Shown: positions 8,675 to 17,938, numbered from the stretch's first letter. The stretch: DNA of 64,000 nucleotides from Cyclobacteriaceae bacterium (GCA_020436085.1 JAGQYM010000008.1:1-64000), one strand, 5' to 3'. Notes: a model not told the origin generated them from the letters alone. A program made the numbers and translations.

Positions 8675-10399
8675 ATGTGGCCTAAGAAAATAGTACTTTC
8701 GATTTTGATCTCATCCGGACTTGGGTTTGTCTATGGCCAGACTTTGGAGGATGATAAAACTGCGTTGATTGCTCTGTATAATGCCACCGATGGTGACAAT
8801 TGGTCAAACAACACAAATTGGATAACGAATCCAGATGTTTCTACCTGGTTTGGTGTGACAGTATTTGGTGACAGGGTGCGTTTTTTAAAACTTATAACTA
8901 ACAATCTTACTGGGACACTTCCAACAGAACTTGGTGATCTGGATGCATTATTTGTCTTGGATATTTCGAATAATAACCTGTCCGGCTCAATTCCTGAATC
9001 AATTGGAAATCTGGAGGAGCTCGCTACTTTGGCTCTTCGACAAAACGGTTTATTTAGTGGCACAAGCCTAACCGGGCAGATACCAGAAAGCATTGGAAAT
9101 TTGACAAATTTGACGCAATTGGATTTGGGACAAAATGATTTATCAGGTGAAATACCGAGTACTTTGCTTAACCTTACTCAGCTAGAGAGTTTAGATATCA
9201 GTGGGAACGGTTTTAGTGGAACGATATCGTTAGTCTTAACTGACCTTACCCAGCTAACGTATTTGAATATTGGAGATAACGAATTTAGTGGACCTGTTCC
9301 AACAGATATTTCAAAACTAAATCAGTTGAGGACACTAATTTTGATAGCCAATGAACTATCCGGTTCACTTCCAATGGAGATGTTTGAATTGGTTGATCTA
9401 GAGTGGCTAGCAGTTGGCAACAACTCTCTAAATGGCAACATTCCGTCCCAAATAGGTCTTCTCAGCAATCTTGAATATCTGGATCTTAGTAAGAACCAGT
9501 TCACTGGGGAGATACCAACAGAAGTTGGGCAATTGAATGATCTCCGAGAATTATTTTTTCTGGACAATCAATTATCGGGTTCAATACCCGATGAGGTTGG
9601 TAATTTGTTGAACCTTGAGATTTTTAATGCCCGAAATAATTTGCTAACCGGTTCCTTGCCGGAAGAGTTTAGTCAACTTGAGAAATTGAACTTTTTAATA
9701 GTGTCAGGCAATTTGCTAAATGAAATCCCTGATTACTCGGACACCCCGATGACAAACTCAGGCTTACTGGAAGGCTTTCGAGTGAGTGACAATCTTTTGA
9801 CTTTTGAAGACTTGGAACCCAACATCGATTTTATCACAGAAAACACGGAGCAAAAACCTTTTGGTCAAGAAAATACTTTTGAAATTGAAGAAGGAGCAAG
9901 TAAAGTGATAGAATTTGTAGTCGGGGGCAGTCACAATATCTATCAATGGGAGAAGGATAATGTCGAGATTGATGGTGCGAACTCGAATTCGTTAGCTATT
10001 TCAAATGCGCAACAGTCAGATGCGGGGGTCTATATTTTGAAAGTTACCAACTCGCTGGTAAATGACTTGACGTTGTCCAGCGAACCCTTGACGATCGTAA
10101 TTACAGAACCCGCAACTCCAGACCCAGTCACATCTTTGGAGGACAAAATTCAGATTGATTTTGGAATGTTTCCAAACCCAACCTCTGACGTGCTTTGGGT
10201 ACCTTTTGCGAGTTTAAACAATGAACAACCTGAGATCAAAGTTTTTGACAACAATGGAACTCCAATCTCTGTCAAACACAAGGCTGACGTACATGAGAGA
10301 TTGATTACTGTAGATGTTAGTGACCTTTCTTCCGGAATCTATATAATTAAGATAGTGTCGGACAACGGTCTAGGAGTAAGAAAATTTGTTAAGAACTAG
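8675..10399 (+). CDS. Secreted plant-type LRR protein with Ig-like and T9SS type A domains
   Basis: 574 residues. Signal peptide (to about residue 22, ending VYGQ), then a capping segment with DNWSNNTNW and STWFGVTV, then roughly a dozen 24-residue leucine-rich repeats of the plant-receptor type, such as LTQLDLGQNDLSGEIPSTL. Around residues 405-480 an Ig-like domain follows (YQWEKDN...SDAGVYILKVTN). The end is a type IX sorting tail (FGMFPNPTSDVLWV...LSSGIYIIKI). It should be exported by T9SS and surface-attached or released. A role in adhesion or polymer binding is possible but not shown. It is convergent with leuA, with 2 bp between stop codons. Confidence 0.9.
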   Translation: MWPKKIVLSILISSGLGFVYGQTLEDDKTALIALYNATDGDNWSNNTNWITNPDVSTWFGVTVFGDRVRFLKLITNNLTGTLPTELGDLDALFVLDISNNNLSGSIPESIGNLEELATLALRQNGLFSGTSLTGQIPESIGNLTNLTQLDLGQNDLSGEIPSTLLNLTQLESLDISGNGFSGTISLVLTDLTQLTYLNIGDNEFSGPVPTDISKLNQLRTLILIANELSGSLPMEMFELVDLEWLAVGNNSLNGNIPSQIGLLSNLEYLDLSKNQFTGEIPTEVGQLNDLRELFFLDNQLSGSIPDEVGNLLNLEIFNARNNLLTGSLPEEFSQLEKLNFLIVSGNLLNEIPDYSDTPMTNSGLLEGFRVSDNLLTFEDLEPNIDFITENTEQKPFGQENTFEIEEGASKVIEFVVGGSHNIYQWEKDNVEIDGANSNSLAISNAQQSDAGVYILKVTNSLVNDLTLSSEPLTIVITEPATPDPVTSLEDKIQIDFGMFPNPTSDVLWVPFASLNNEQPEIKVFDNNGTPISVKHKADVHERLITVDVSDLSSGIYIIKIVSDNGLGVRKFVKN

Positions 10400-10401
10400 A
10401 A

Positions 10402-11562
10402 TTATCTTTCCAATACCGGCATATTCGCTGCCAATACCACAAGATCCTCATCCTGCACCATCTTCTTCTCATCTGCTACCATCAGGAAGTTTTCATAAAC
10501 CGTGTTGAGGTCTTCACCTTCGAAGTGATATCCAAGCAAATCCATTCTGTGCTTCAAAGCGGCTCTTCCGCTTCGCGCAGTAAGCACAATTGATGATGAG
10601 GGAACTCCGACAGTTTCAGGGCTAATGATTTCGTAGTTCTCAGCATGCTTCAAAAAACCATCCTGATGAATACCTGAGCTGTGTGCAAATGCATTCGCAC
10701 CCACGATTGCTTTGTTGGCTTGCACTGGCATGCGCATCATTCCAGAAACCAGCTTGCTTAATGCATAGATTTTATCTGACTTAATGTTGGTAGAGAGACC
10801 GAGGTCTTTGTGTGTCTCTAGAATCATTGCAACTTCCTCAAGCGAAGTGTTTCCTGCACGTTCACCAATTCCATTCATCGTCACCTCAGCCTGACGTGCT
10901 CCGTTGATTAGACCTGAAACAGTGTTGGCAGTAGCCATGCCGAGGTCGTTGTGACAGTGAACGGAAATAATGGCTTTGTCAATGTCTTTCACATTTTCGA
11001 CAAGATATTTTATTCTCTTGCCGTACAATTCAGGAAGGCAATAGCCTGTGGTGTCTGGAATGTTAACCACATCAGCGCCTGCTGCGATCACTGCTTCTAT
11101 CATCTTTGCCAGAAATTCGAGATCAGCGCGACCAGCATCTTCTGCATAAAATTCCACTTCGTAGCCTTTTGTTTTTGCATACGATACGGCCCATGCGGCC
11201 TGCTCTAATACCTGCTCACGGGTACTCTTGAATTTGTGTTGAATATGTACATCAGACGAGCCGATACCAGTATGAATCCGTCCTCTTTTTGCATGGTTGA
11301 GTGCTTCAGCAGCCACGTCAATGTCTTCCTTTTTAGAACGAGTGAGTGCACACACTACTGGTTCTTTAAGATTTTTTGATAGCTCGACTACAGATAGAAA
11401 GTCACCCGGGCTTGAGATCGGGAAGCCGGCTTCAATCACGTCTACACCTAGTGCCTCCAGTTCCCTCGCAATGACAATTTTCTCTTCCGTCTTCAACTGA
11501 CATCCCGGCACTTGTTCGCCATCGCGCAGTGTGGTGTCAAAGATTTGAATTTTGTTGCTCAT
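10402..11562 (-). CDS. leuA: 2-isopropylmalate synthase (short form)
   Basis: 386 residues. It condenses acetyl-CoA with 2-oxoisovalerate, the first step of leucine synthesis. [13 protein letters not shown] holds the metal and substrate Arg/Asp, [13 protein letters not shown] supplies the His ligands, and [11 protein letters not shown] and SGIHQDG follow. The usual enterobacterial enzyme is near 520 residues with a C-terminal leucine-binding regulatory domain; here the protein ends soon after the catalytic and linker parts, so allosteric feedback seems absent. A homocitrate or citramalate synthase has similar length, but the place at the end of leuCDB makes LeuA the best call. It starts 12 bp after leuB. 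Confidence 0.9.
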   Translation of the reverse strand: MSNKIQIFDTTLRDGEQVPGCQLKTEEKIVIARELEALGVDVIEAGFPISSPGDFLSVVELSKNLKEPVVCALTRSKKEDIDVAAEALNHAKRGRIHTGIGSSDVHIQHKFKSTREQVLEQAAWAVSYAKTKGYEVEFYAEDAGRADLEFLAKMIEAVIAAGADVVNIPDTTGYCLPELYGKRIKYLVENVKDIDKAIISVHCHNDLGMATANTVSGLINGARQAEVTMNGIGERAGNTSLEEVAMILETHKDLGLSTNIKSDKIYALSKLVSGMMRMPVQANKAIVGANAFAHSSGIHQDGFLKHAENYEIISPETVGVPSSSIVLTARSGRAALKHRMDLLGYHFEGEDLNTVYENFLMVADEKKMVQDEDLVVLAANMPVLER

Positions 11563-11574
11563 CGTCCTCTGTGA

Positions 11575-12669
11575 TTAATTGGTAATAGTTTCGTTGACAG
11601 CAATTCGTTGCGCAACCATGTCGCCCATTGCTGAAGTGTTTAATACTTTAATCTTTTCGGTTTTGCTATCTGCAATGTCGATCGTGCGATAGCCTTCTTT
11701 CAGCGTCTGCGACACTGCGTTGATGATTGCCTGCGATTCGTCTTTTAGTCCGAATGATATGTCCAACATCAATGCTGCTGACAGGATAGAAGCCAGCGGG
11801 TTGGCGATACCTTTTCCGGTGATGTCATGTGCGCTGCCGTGTATGGGTTCATATAAACCAACACGGTCTCCAATAGATGCGGATGCCAACATCCCCATTG
11901 ATCCAGCAATTTGTGAGGCCTCATCTGTGAGAATATCTCCAAAGAGATTTCCGGTGAGTACCACATCAAAACTTCTTGGATCTTGGATCAGCTTCATCGC
12001 GGCAGCGTCTACGAACATGTGTGTCAAATTCACATCCGGATATTCTTTGCTCACCTCCTGTACAACTGCTCTCCACAGCCTTGAGCTTTCAAGCACGTTC
12101 GCTTTATCAACTGATGTTACTTTCTTATTTCTGGATTGAGCTGCTGCGAATGCTTTGTGTGCAATACGCTCTACTTCGTATTTGGAGTAGACCATCAGAT
12201 CGTATGCAGTCTCGTCATTGTCTTTTCTTCCCTTCTCACCGAAGTAGACATCTCCAGTAAGTTCACGGAAGAAGAGTATATCAGCACCTTTTAATATCTC
12301 GGGCTTGATGCTTGATGCTTCGAGCAACTCGTCAAAAAGTTTTATCGGGCGCAGGTTTGCATATAAGCCCAATTCTTTTCGCATTTTCAACAGACCCTGC
12401 TCTGGCCGTACTTTGAGATTCGGATTGTTGTCGTAGTGCGGATGACCAACAGCACCAAATAAGATGGCATCTGCTTTTCTTAAGGTTGCAAGTGTTTCAT
12501 CAGGTAGTGCGGTTCCGGTGGCTTCAATCGCATCGTGGCCGATCAGTGCTTCATTGAAATCAAACTGATGTCCAAAGTATTCTGCGATCTTAACCAAGAC
12601 CTTTTGCCCTTCGGCTGTCACTTCCTTACCAATTCCATCACCCGGTAATATGGTTATCAACTTCTTCAT
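11575..12669 (-). CDS. leuB: 3-isopropylmalate dehydrogenase
   Basis: 364 residues, the normal size. It oxidatively decarboxylates 3-isopropylmalate with NAD. Visible signatures are [13 protein letters not shown] at the start, [27 protein letters not shown] (substrate-binding), a Lys in [14 protein letters not shown], and [21 protein letters not shown], the NAD site. The ATG overlaps the leuD stop codon by 4 bp (ATGA), a coupling arrangement. Third gene in leuCDBA. Confidence 0.96.
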   Translation of the reverse strand: MKKLITILPGDGIGKEVTAEGQKVLVKIAEYFGHQFDFNEALIGHDAIEATGTALPDETLATLRKADAILFGAVGHPHYDNNPNLKVRPEQGLLKMRKELGLYANLRPIKLFDELLEASSIKPEILKGADILFFRELTGDVYFGEKGRKDNDETAYDLMVYSKYEVERIAHKAFAAAQSRNKKVTSVDKANVLESSRLWRAVVQEVSKEYPDVNLTHMFVDAAAMKLIQDPRSFDVVLTGNLFGDILTDEASQIAGSMGMLASASIGDRVGLYEPIHGSAHDITGKGIANPLASILSAALMLDISFGLKDESQAIINAVSQTLKEGYRTIDIADSKTEKIKVLNTSAMGDMVAQRIAVNETITN

Positions 12670-13259
12670 GCGTGCTGCTTATCAAATTCTTTGATTTCCT
12701 CGTTGAGGCTGAGTAAATAATCGATGTCATCATATCCATTGATCAGACAAGACTTCTTGTATGGATTGATTTCGAATGATTCTTTATTGCCACCAAACTC
12801 AATAGATTGATTTTCAAGATCCACCACTACCTCGAGAGATGGATTTTTTTGTATGGCTTCCAACAATGATTTCAAATAGGCATCCGAAACGACCACTGGA
12901 AGCAGACTATTATTAAGTGCATTGTTTTTAAAGATGTCCGCAAAGAAACTGGACACGACCACACGGAACCCGTAATCATAAATTGCCCAAGCGGCATGCT
13001 CTCGACTGCTGCCACATCCGAAATTTTTTCCTGCCACAAGGATTTTTCCAGTGAAGGAGGGATCGTTGAGTATAAAATTGGAAACCGGCTGATTGTTCGA
13101 ATCAAATCGCCAGTCTCTGAAAAGATTTTCTCCAAAGCCTTCACGTGTGGTTGCTTTCAAAAACCTTGCGGGAATGATCTGATCCGTGTCCACATTTTCA
13201 TTTGGAAGCGGAACAGCTGTACTCTTCAATGTGCTAAATTTCTCCTTGCTCATATCCAT
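12666..13259 (-). CDS. leuD: 3-isopropylmalate dehydratase small subunit
   Basis: 197 residues, the swivel subunit of isopropylmalate isomerase. The sequence shows [17 protein letters not shown] at the N-terminus and [17 protein letters not shown], the substrate-recognition loop, both typical of LeuD. Its ATG at 13259 overlaps the end of leuC by 10 bp; a second Met two codons later would also work. It pairs with LeuC made from the gene directly upstream. Confidence 0.95.
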   Translation of the reverse strand: MDMSKEKFSTLKSTAVPLPNENVDTDQIIPARFLKATTREGFGENLFRDWRFDSNNQPVSNFILNDPSFTGKILVAGKNFGCGSSREHAAWAIYDYGFRVVVSSFFADIFKNNALNNSLLPVVVSDAYLKSLLEAIQKNPSLEVVVDLENQSIEFGGNKESFEINPYKKSCLINGYDDIDYLLSLNEEIKEFDKQHA

Positions 13260-14650
13260 TCTCTAACGTCTGTCACTTTTCCTGTAATGGCTGCGGCAGC
13301 CGCACTTAGTGGGCTTGCCAAAAATGTTCTTGATTTCGGCCCTTGTCTTCCTTCGAAATTTCTATTCGAAGTAGACACACAATATTTGCCTGCCGGGATT
13401 TTGTCTTCGTTCATACCCAAACAAGCTGAGCATCCCGGGCTCCTTAATTCAAAGCCAGCGGCTTCAAAAATTTTATCCAGCCCTTCCTTGCGCGCCTGAT
13501 CTTCTACTTGCTTTGAGCCTGGCACAATCCACACTTCTACACCGTCTGCTTTTTTCTTTCCTTCTACAATTGATGCTACCATGCGTAGATCTTCTATGCG
13601 TGCATTAGTGCAACTACCAATGAACACATAGTCAATATTTTTACCGAGCAGCTGTGACCCAGGTTCCAAGCCCATGTAGTCGAGCGACTTAATAAATGAA
13701 GGTTTCTCGCTGATGTCTTTTAGTTCTTCTGGAGTAGGAATGCGATCAGTGACGCGAATACCCATTCCCGGGTTGGTGCCGTAAGTGATCATCGGTGCAA
13801 TGTCAGCAGCATCGAACGCCAGTACTTTATCGAATTCAGCATCTTCATCCGACTTCAATTGTTCCCATTGAACAACAGCTCTATCAAAAGCTTCTCCCTG
13901 GGGAGCAAACTTTCTTCCTTTAATATATTTGAATGTCGTTTCATCTGGTGCGATCATTCCACCACGTGCGCCCATCTCAATGCTCATGTTGCAAATCGTC
14001 ATGCGTGCCTCCATGCTCAGTGACTCAATTGTTGAGCCTGCGTATTCTACAAAGTAGCCCGTGGCACCGCTCGCTGATATTTTTGAAATGATGTAGAGAA
14101 TAATGTCTTTGGCGACAACACCCTTGCCCAGCGCTCCATTGATTTCTATCCTCATACGTTTGGGCTTGTGCTGAAGGATGCATTGGGTTGCCAGCACTTG
14201 TTCTACTTCGCTGGTTCCTATTCCAAATGCGATGGTGCCGAATGCACCGTGTGTTGATGTGTGACTGTCACCGCACACGATTGTCATTCCCGGTTGTGTG
14301 AAACCCAATTCAGGTCCAATGATGTGAACAATTCCCTGAAAAGGGTGGCCGAGGTCGTAGAGTTCTACTCCAAATTCCTTGCAATTTTTTCGAAGAGTTT
14401 CGACCTGGTGGCGGGAGAGGGCTTCTTTGATGGGGAGGTGTTGGTCTTTGGTGGGAACGTTGTGGTCGGCTGTGGCGGTGGTTCTTGATGTGTTGAAAAC
14501 GCCAATCCCTCTTTTCTTTAATCCGTCAAAGGCTTGCGGACTGGTGACTTCGTGAATGTAATGTCGGTCGATAAAGAGAGCGTCAGGATAACCAGCCTGC
14601 TTACTGACGACATGTGCATCCCAAATCTTATCAAATAATGTCTTACCCAT
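13250..14650 (-). CDS. leuC: 3-isopropylmalate dehydratase large subunit
   Basis: 466 residues, the 4Fe-4S aconitase-like subunit. Signatures include [35 protein letters not shown] (cluster Cys), and [12 protein letters not shown] with the remaining two cluster cysteines, then [12 protein letters not shown]. It is the first gene of leuCDBA. The leader before it carries a GC-rich hairpin (14700-14739) and a 23-nt element (14656-14678) nearly identical to one before ilvE. Confidence 0.96.
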   Translation of the reverse strand: MGKTLFDKIWDAHVVSKQAGYPDALFIDRHYIHEVTSPQAFDGLKKRGIGVFNTSRTTATADHNVPTKDQHLPIKEALSRHQVETLRKNCKEFGVELYDLGHPFQGIVHIIGPELGFTQPGMTIVCGDSHTSTHGAFGTIAFGIGTSEVEQVLATQCILQHKPKRMRIEINGALGKGVVAKDIILYIISKISASGATGYFVEYAGSTIESLSMEARMTICNMSIEMGARGGMIAPDETTFKYIKGRKFAPQGEAFDRAVVQWEQLKSDEDAEFDKVLAFDAADIAPMITYGTNPGMGIRVTDRIPTPEELKDISEKPSFIKSLDYMGLEPGSQLLGKNIDYVFIGSCTNARIEDLRMVASIVEGKKKADGVEVWIVPGSKQVEDQARKEGLDKIFEAAGFELRSPGCSACLGMNEDKIPAGKYCVSTSNRNFEGRQGPKSRTFLASPLSAAAAAITGKVTDVREWI

Positions 14651-14655
14651 TTTTG

Positions 14656-14678
14656 CTTTATAACAAGCGTTAGTTTGT
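14656..14678 (-). promoter_or_regulatory. Leader element shared by leuC and ilvE
   Basis: On the plus strand the element contains TAACAAGCGTTAGTTTGT, preceded by CTTTA. It ends 5 bp before the leuC ATG. The same element lies at 30091-30113 before ilvE and differs at only 2 of 23 positions. On the transcript it reads ACAAACTAACG followed by CTTGTT, and the ends (ACAA and TTGT) can pair. It may be a ribosome-loading site or an operator; the sequence does not decide between them. Confidence 0.6.
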
Positions 14679-14699
14679 CCTAAACTCCGTATAACGAAC

Positions 14700-14739
14700 C
14701 CGCCCCGTGCTGTTCTGACAAGCAGACAACACGGGGCGG
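14700..14739 (-). promoter_or_regulatory. GC-rich hairpin in the leuC leader
   Basis: CCGCCCCGTG at 14700-14709 pairs perfectly with CACGGGGCGG at 14730-14739, with a partly self-complementary 20-nt loop. It occupies the same place relative to the shared leader element as the ilv terminator, and the arms (CCGCCCCG/CGGGGCGG) match it. After it the minus strand reads GTTCGTTATACGG, not a clean U-run, so termination would be weak. I found no Leu-rich leader ORF upstream of it. Confidence 0.6.
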
Positions 14740-14841
14740 ATTTGATTTTATACGGGAATACTTACTGTTGATTCATCAGTTAAATTCCAAAAACGAAGGT
14801 GTTAAAAGTTGACGAACGTTTCAACGAAATAGGTAAAAAGA

Positions 14842-14875
14842 TTTTACTCCTACCAAGTGTTTGGTAGGAGTAAAA
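14842..14875. terminator. Strong hairpin terminator after DUF3570 copy 2
   Basis: TTTTACTCCTACCAA and TTGGTAGGAGTAAAA form a perfect 15-bp stem with a 4-nt loop. On the minus strand it begins right after the DUF3570 stop codon and is followed by TCTTTTT. It should separate that operon from leuCDBA. Confidence 0.85.
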
Positions 14876-14877
14876 CG

Positions 14878-16053
14878 TTACTTAAACTTCGCATGAAGTG
14901 AAATAATATTGGACGTTAATCCGTTTGATCGCTCGTAGTGATCGAATCGAATTTCAATTGTGTTCCACCGTTTCACACCTAGCACTCCGTCAGGTGAAAC
15001 GTATCGAAATCCAAGACCACCGGATTGGCTACTCAACTCGGAAAGATCATAGTCGCTGCTGTAGAATTCATCAGAAGGATTGTGTTGACGAATAGGTGCA
15101 AAGTAGTCGATAGCGGTCTGCCGATGGTACCGATAAAACGGAGTAACTGAAATGAAAGGCGTGATCTTGACAGACGTTTCGAAGTTCATGGTATGCGCCT
15201 GCATTCCCCAATCATCTTGATAGTATCGATAGAAACCCCTGAGGATAAATCTGTCGCCAAGAAAGTAGTTGGCTCTGAATCCAATAGGTATTTTAAAACG
15301 GGTATCCGGTAGATTTTCTACCGCAACGGCATTGGTTACGAAGTATACTCTATTGAATGGTAGACTTAAAAATCCCTGCTGATAGGCGAGGTCTAAAATC
15401 ATCGCCACCTGCAATCTTCTGTTGATGATTTGTGAAAGCGTGAATGATGAACTAAAAGAATTTCGTGGCTTTGTTGAGTAGGGTGCCGGACGAAGTTCTA
15501 TGGGATAAATAATGGTGACCTGATCAAGATAGGCCTGGAGTTTTGCACTCAGTTGCCTGTTATTATCTTTTGAATTTTTTGAGACATTAACTCCGCCACC
15601 AAAAGAGAGGTAGTCATACTCAGCTGATATGGCTGCATTGGCTCCAAATGCCTGGCCCTTTTCCTCATTGGTCACTGACCACGCTACGGAGGGGTAGAAG
15701 CGCTGATCATTTGAGGACGCTGATGAAATGGTGTTGGGATCTACTTTGTCAGATGAGGCAGAAGTATAGGTGTCAAAACCCAACTCGAACGTGTAATTAT
15801 GAAGGCGACCTTTTACGTCATACTTCGAAAGATGTAAATCAATCGTGTTTGAAATGTCTGTCAGTCGCTCCGTGCCTACACCACCGGTAACCGCTGAGTT
15901 GTTGCCTTCCTGGTGATAGTAACTTGACACAAAATTAGCTTCGTCAAACTTCAACTTTCGGGCTTCGTAGAGCGAGTCTGTTTCATTGGTCTGAGCAAAC
16001 AAACCTGCAATGGACAAGTATAGTCCGATGAGTGTGAGGGGAATTCGAATCAT
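14878..16053 (-). CDS. DUF3570 outer-membrane beta-barrel protein, copy 2
   Basis: 391 residues with a signal peptide (ending GLFAQ). It shares the family blocks with the copy at 5221-6423: NFVSSYYHQEGNNSAVTGG, GTERLTDIS, the SSAS region, LPFNRVYFVT, RYYQDDWGMQAHTMNFE and YYSSDYDLSELSSQ. Most of the chain is predicted beta strands, so an outer-membrane barrel is likely. It is the last gene of thioredoxin, apbE, DUF4266, DUF3570 on this strand. Substrate or partner is unknown; a place in a flavin-linked envelope redox system is suggested by the ApbE gene only. Confidence 0.85.
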   Translation of the reverse strand: MIRIPLTLIGLYLSIAGLFAQTNETDSLYEARKLKFDEANFVSSYYHQEGNNSAVTGGVGTERLTDISNTIDLHLSKYDVKGRLHNYTFELGFDTYTSASSDKVDPNTISSASSNDQRFYPSVAWSVTNEEKGQAFGANAAISAEYDYLSFGGGVNVSKNSKDNNRQLSAKLQAYLDQVTIIYPIELRPAPYSTKPRNSFSSSFTLSQIINRRLQVAMILDLAYQQGFLSLPFNRVYFVTNAVAVENLPDTRFKIPIGFRANYFLGDRFILRGFYRYYQDDWGMQAHTMNFETSVKITPFISVTPFYRYHRQTAIDYFAPIRQHNPSDEFYSSDYDLSELSSQSGGLGFRYVSPDGVLGVKRWNTIEIRFDHYERSNGLTSNIISLHAKFK

Positions 16054-16068
16054 GGTAGTTGCTAAGCG

Positions 16069-16293
16069 TTAGTTACAACCACAACCACCACCTGTCTTGC
16101 CTCCGTTTGCTCCGGAGGCGCCTTCGCGATAAAGTTGAAAATTCATTTCAAACTTTTCGCACTTTCTCATAGCGAGCTCCATCTCTGCATCGTTGAGATA
16201 CATTTTTTGATACTCCTTTACTGGAGCACAGGATGAACTCCAACCCAAAAGTCCTGAGAATAATAGCAATAGACCAATTCGATTCTTCATCAT
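16069..16293 (-). CDS. DUF4266 small lipoprotein, copy 2
   Basis: 74 residues with a hydrophobic leader ending in SSSC, a weak lipobox, then the family block YQKMYLNDAEMEL. The tail reads YREGASGANGGK then GGGCGCN at the C-terminus. Compared with copy 1, the YLND, REGAS and GCGCN blocks are fixed while the rest varies, which points to them as the working parts. It lies 3 bp after apbE and 15 bp before DUF3570, so it is the best candidate substrate for that flavin transferase. The two tail cysteines could instead bind metal or form a disulfide handled by the thioredoxin. Confidence 0.85.
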   Translation of the reverse strand: MMKNRIGLLLLFSGLLGWSSSCAPVKEYQKMYLNDAEMELAMRKCEKFEMNFQLYREGASGANGGKTGGGCGCN

Positions 16294-16296
16294 ATT

Positions 16297-17247
16297 TTAA
16301 TTCAATCTGATATTCTTTGAAGTGTACACTTTATTATTGTCGTCAACGATGATGCATGCAATTCCTTTCATTTGATTGATCATGTGCAGTCCCGTATCAA
16401 TCCCCATCACCGTTACTGGTGTTGCCATCGCGTCCGACAGTTCTGCGCTTGGACTTATGATTGTCACACTTTTAATTCCTGAAACCGGAAAGCCTGTTTT
16501 AGGATCAATGGTATGTGAATACTTTTTTCCATCGATTAAGGCAAACTTCTCATAGCTACCTGAGGTTGCTACCGCCAGCCCTGAAATCTTCAAATAGGAG
16601 AATGCATGATCCTTGAAATCAGGATGTGCGATGCCGATGGTCCATGGTGAACCATTAGGTTGATCGCCCCACGCTGAGAGATCACCAGATGCATTTACGA
16701 ATCCGCTCTCCACGCCATTTTGTTGCATCAGGTCTCTTGCCTTATCAGCAGCGTATCCTTTACCAATCCCACCAAACCCGATTCGCATACCCTGCTCCTT
16801 GAGGAAAACAGTTTGACGTTCGGCATCGAGGATCACGTTTTTATAATTTATCAACTTCACCGATGCTTTAGCTGTTTCGTGATCGGGGAGCGAAGTCATG
16901 TGGGTGTCGAAGTTCCAGAATTTTTTATCCAACGAACCGTAAGTGATATCAAATGCCCCCTGCGTGATCTCTGATATTTTCTTTGATCTGAAGATGAGAT
17001 CATAAACTTCTTTATCGACATGAACAGGAGAAATGCCAGCCATTGCGTTGATTTGATTTGTTTGGCTATCATCCTTGAACGTAGTGAGAAGTCGCTCGAT
17101 CCGTTGAATCTCTTTGATGGCCATTTCAATCTGCTCCATGGCCCACTGTTCGTCATCACTCACCACGCAAAATTCAAAGTGATTACCCATCAGTTTCGCA
17201 GCCTTTTTATGGGCTACCATCTTACTCGTCAAGTTGCTAACGGGCAT
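16297..17247 (-). CDS. apbE: FAD:protein FMN transferase (ApbE family)
   Basis: About 316 residues from ATG 17247, which overlaps the thioredoxin gene by 11 bp (the frame opens at 17304, and ATG 17220 is another choice). ApbE moves FMN from FAD onto a Ser/Thr of an extracytoplasmic protein. Signatures are LMGNHFEFCVVS, GAFDITYGSLDKKFW, RIGFGGIGKGYAADKA, NASGDLSAWG and SHTIDPKTGFPV, and then LSDAMATPVTVMG with the Mg-binding Asp and Thr. The family usually has a signal peptide or lipobox; none is clear here, which is odd for an enzyme with an exported target. Nearest candidate target: DUF4266 copy 2. Confidence 0.88.
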   Translation of the reverse strand: MPVSNLTSKMVAHKKAAKLMGNHFEFCVVSDDEQWAMEQIEMAIKEIQRIERLLTTFKDDSQTNQINAMAGISPVHVDKEVYDLIFRSKKISEITQGAFDITYGSLDKKFWNFDTHMTSLPDHETAKASVKLINYKNVILDAERQTVFLKEQGMRIGFGGIGKGYAADKARDLMQQNGVESGFVNASGDLSAWGDQPNGSPWTIGIAHPDFKDHAFSYLKISGLAVATSGSYEKFALIDGKKYSHTIDPKTGFPVSGIKSVTIISPSAELSDAMATPVTVMGIDTGLHMINQMKGIACIIVDDNNKVYTSKNIRLN

Positions 17248-17674
17248 CAAGAGCTTGTTCGATTTGTTGGATGAATTCTTCAGGAGTGCCGGATTTGAAT
17301 CCATCCCAGCTCTTTAGAATTTTTCCGTTTTCGTCTAACAAAAGTGTCAGCGGAAATTTTCCCTGAGGGTTATATTTTTCAGCCAACGCTTCGTTGTGTT
17401 TTATCTGCTTTGGCTCAAGTTGATTTTTCTTTGAACGGGGGAAGTCTGCGCGCACCAGCACCAGGTTTTTGTCTGAGTAAGCGATAAAGGTTTCCTTTTC
17501 AAAAATATCCCGGGTCATCTTAATGCAAGGACCACACCAATCTGATCCGGCAAAATTCAGGATAATTGTTTTATGCTCTTTTTGTGCCTGTGCCTTGGCC
17601 TGGTCAAAATTATAGTGCCAGTCAGGGCCAGGGGCTGCCATCAGCAAGGTGGAGAAAAGAATTGATAATATCAT
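17237..17674 (-). CDS. Periplasmic thioredoxin-like protein (WCGPC)
   Basis: 145 residues with a short signal peptide (ending MAAPG or nearby) and a thioredoxin domain with active site GSDWCGPCIKM, followed by KYNPQGKFPLTLLLDENGK around the cis-Pro. It is the paralogue of the protein at 4499-4936; both have the GSDWC.PC site and the RADFP/KADFP segment. First gene of the ApbE operon. It could reduce the cysteines of the small lipoprotein downstream. Confidence 0.87.
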   Translation of the reverse strand: MILSILFSTLLMAAPGPDWHYNFDQAKAQAQKEHKTIILNFAGSDWCGPCIKMTRDIFEKETFIAYSDKNLVLVRADFPRSKKNQLEPKQIKHNEALAEKYNPQGKFPLTLLLDENGKILKSWDGFKSGTPEEFIQQIEQALDAR

Positions 17675-17920
17675 GTAATTAAGGGTTGGCGCTGATACGA
17701 AACGTCAAAATTACGCTGGTAGTTCTCGCAGCCTATGATTGATATCAGTTTTTACTGCTGACGTTAGCGTAACGCAATTGTGTAGGGTCAATTGCATGGA
17801 ATCTCGTAATAAATTAGACGTAAATCTGTCGATTTAATTTTAAGACATTTTTCAGAATTAATTCAGATTTTGATTCGCTCACCTCTTCCCGTGCGGCCTT
17901 AGGACATCGCGGATATAAAA

Positions 17921-17938
17921 ATACCCATTGGTACGGAT
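17921..17938 (+). promoter_or_regulatory. Operator-like motif upstream of the NarL-type regulator
   Basis: ATACCCATTGGTACGGAT contains the palindrome TACC-CATT-GGTA. A near-copy lies at 19235-19252 in the other orientation; 16 of 18 bases agree. The 350-bp gap 17675-18024 otherwise holds nothing I can name. TACCCAT resembles the NarL half-site TACYYMT, and the next gene is a NarL-type regulator, so autoregulation is possible. Confidence 0.45.

Noticed and set aside
14740-14841. Leucine leader peptide before leuC
   Set aside because: I read all frames in this strand; only very short frames without Leu codon runs are present, so I list only the hairpin and shared element.
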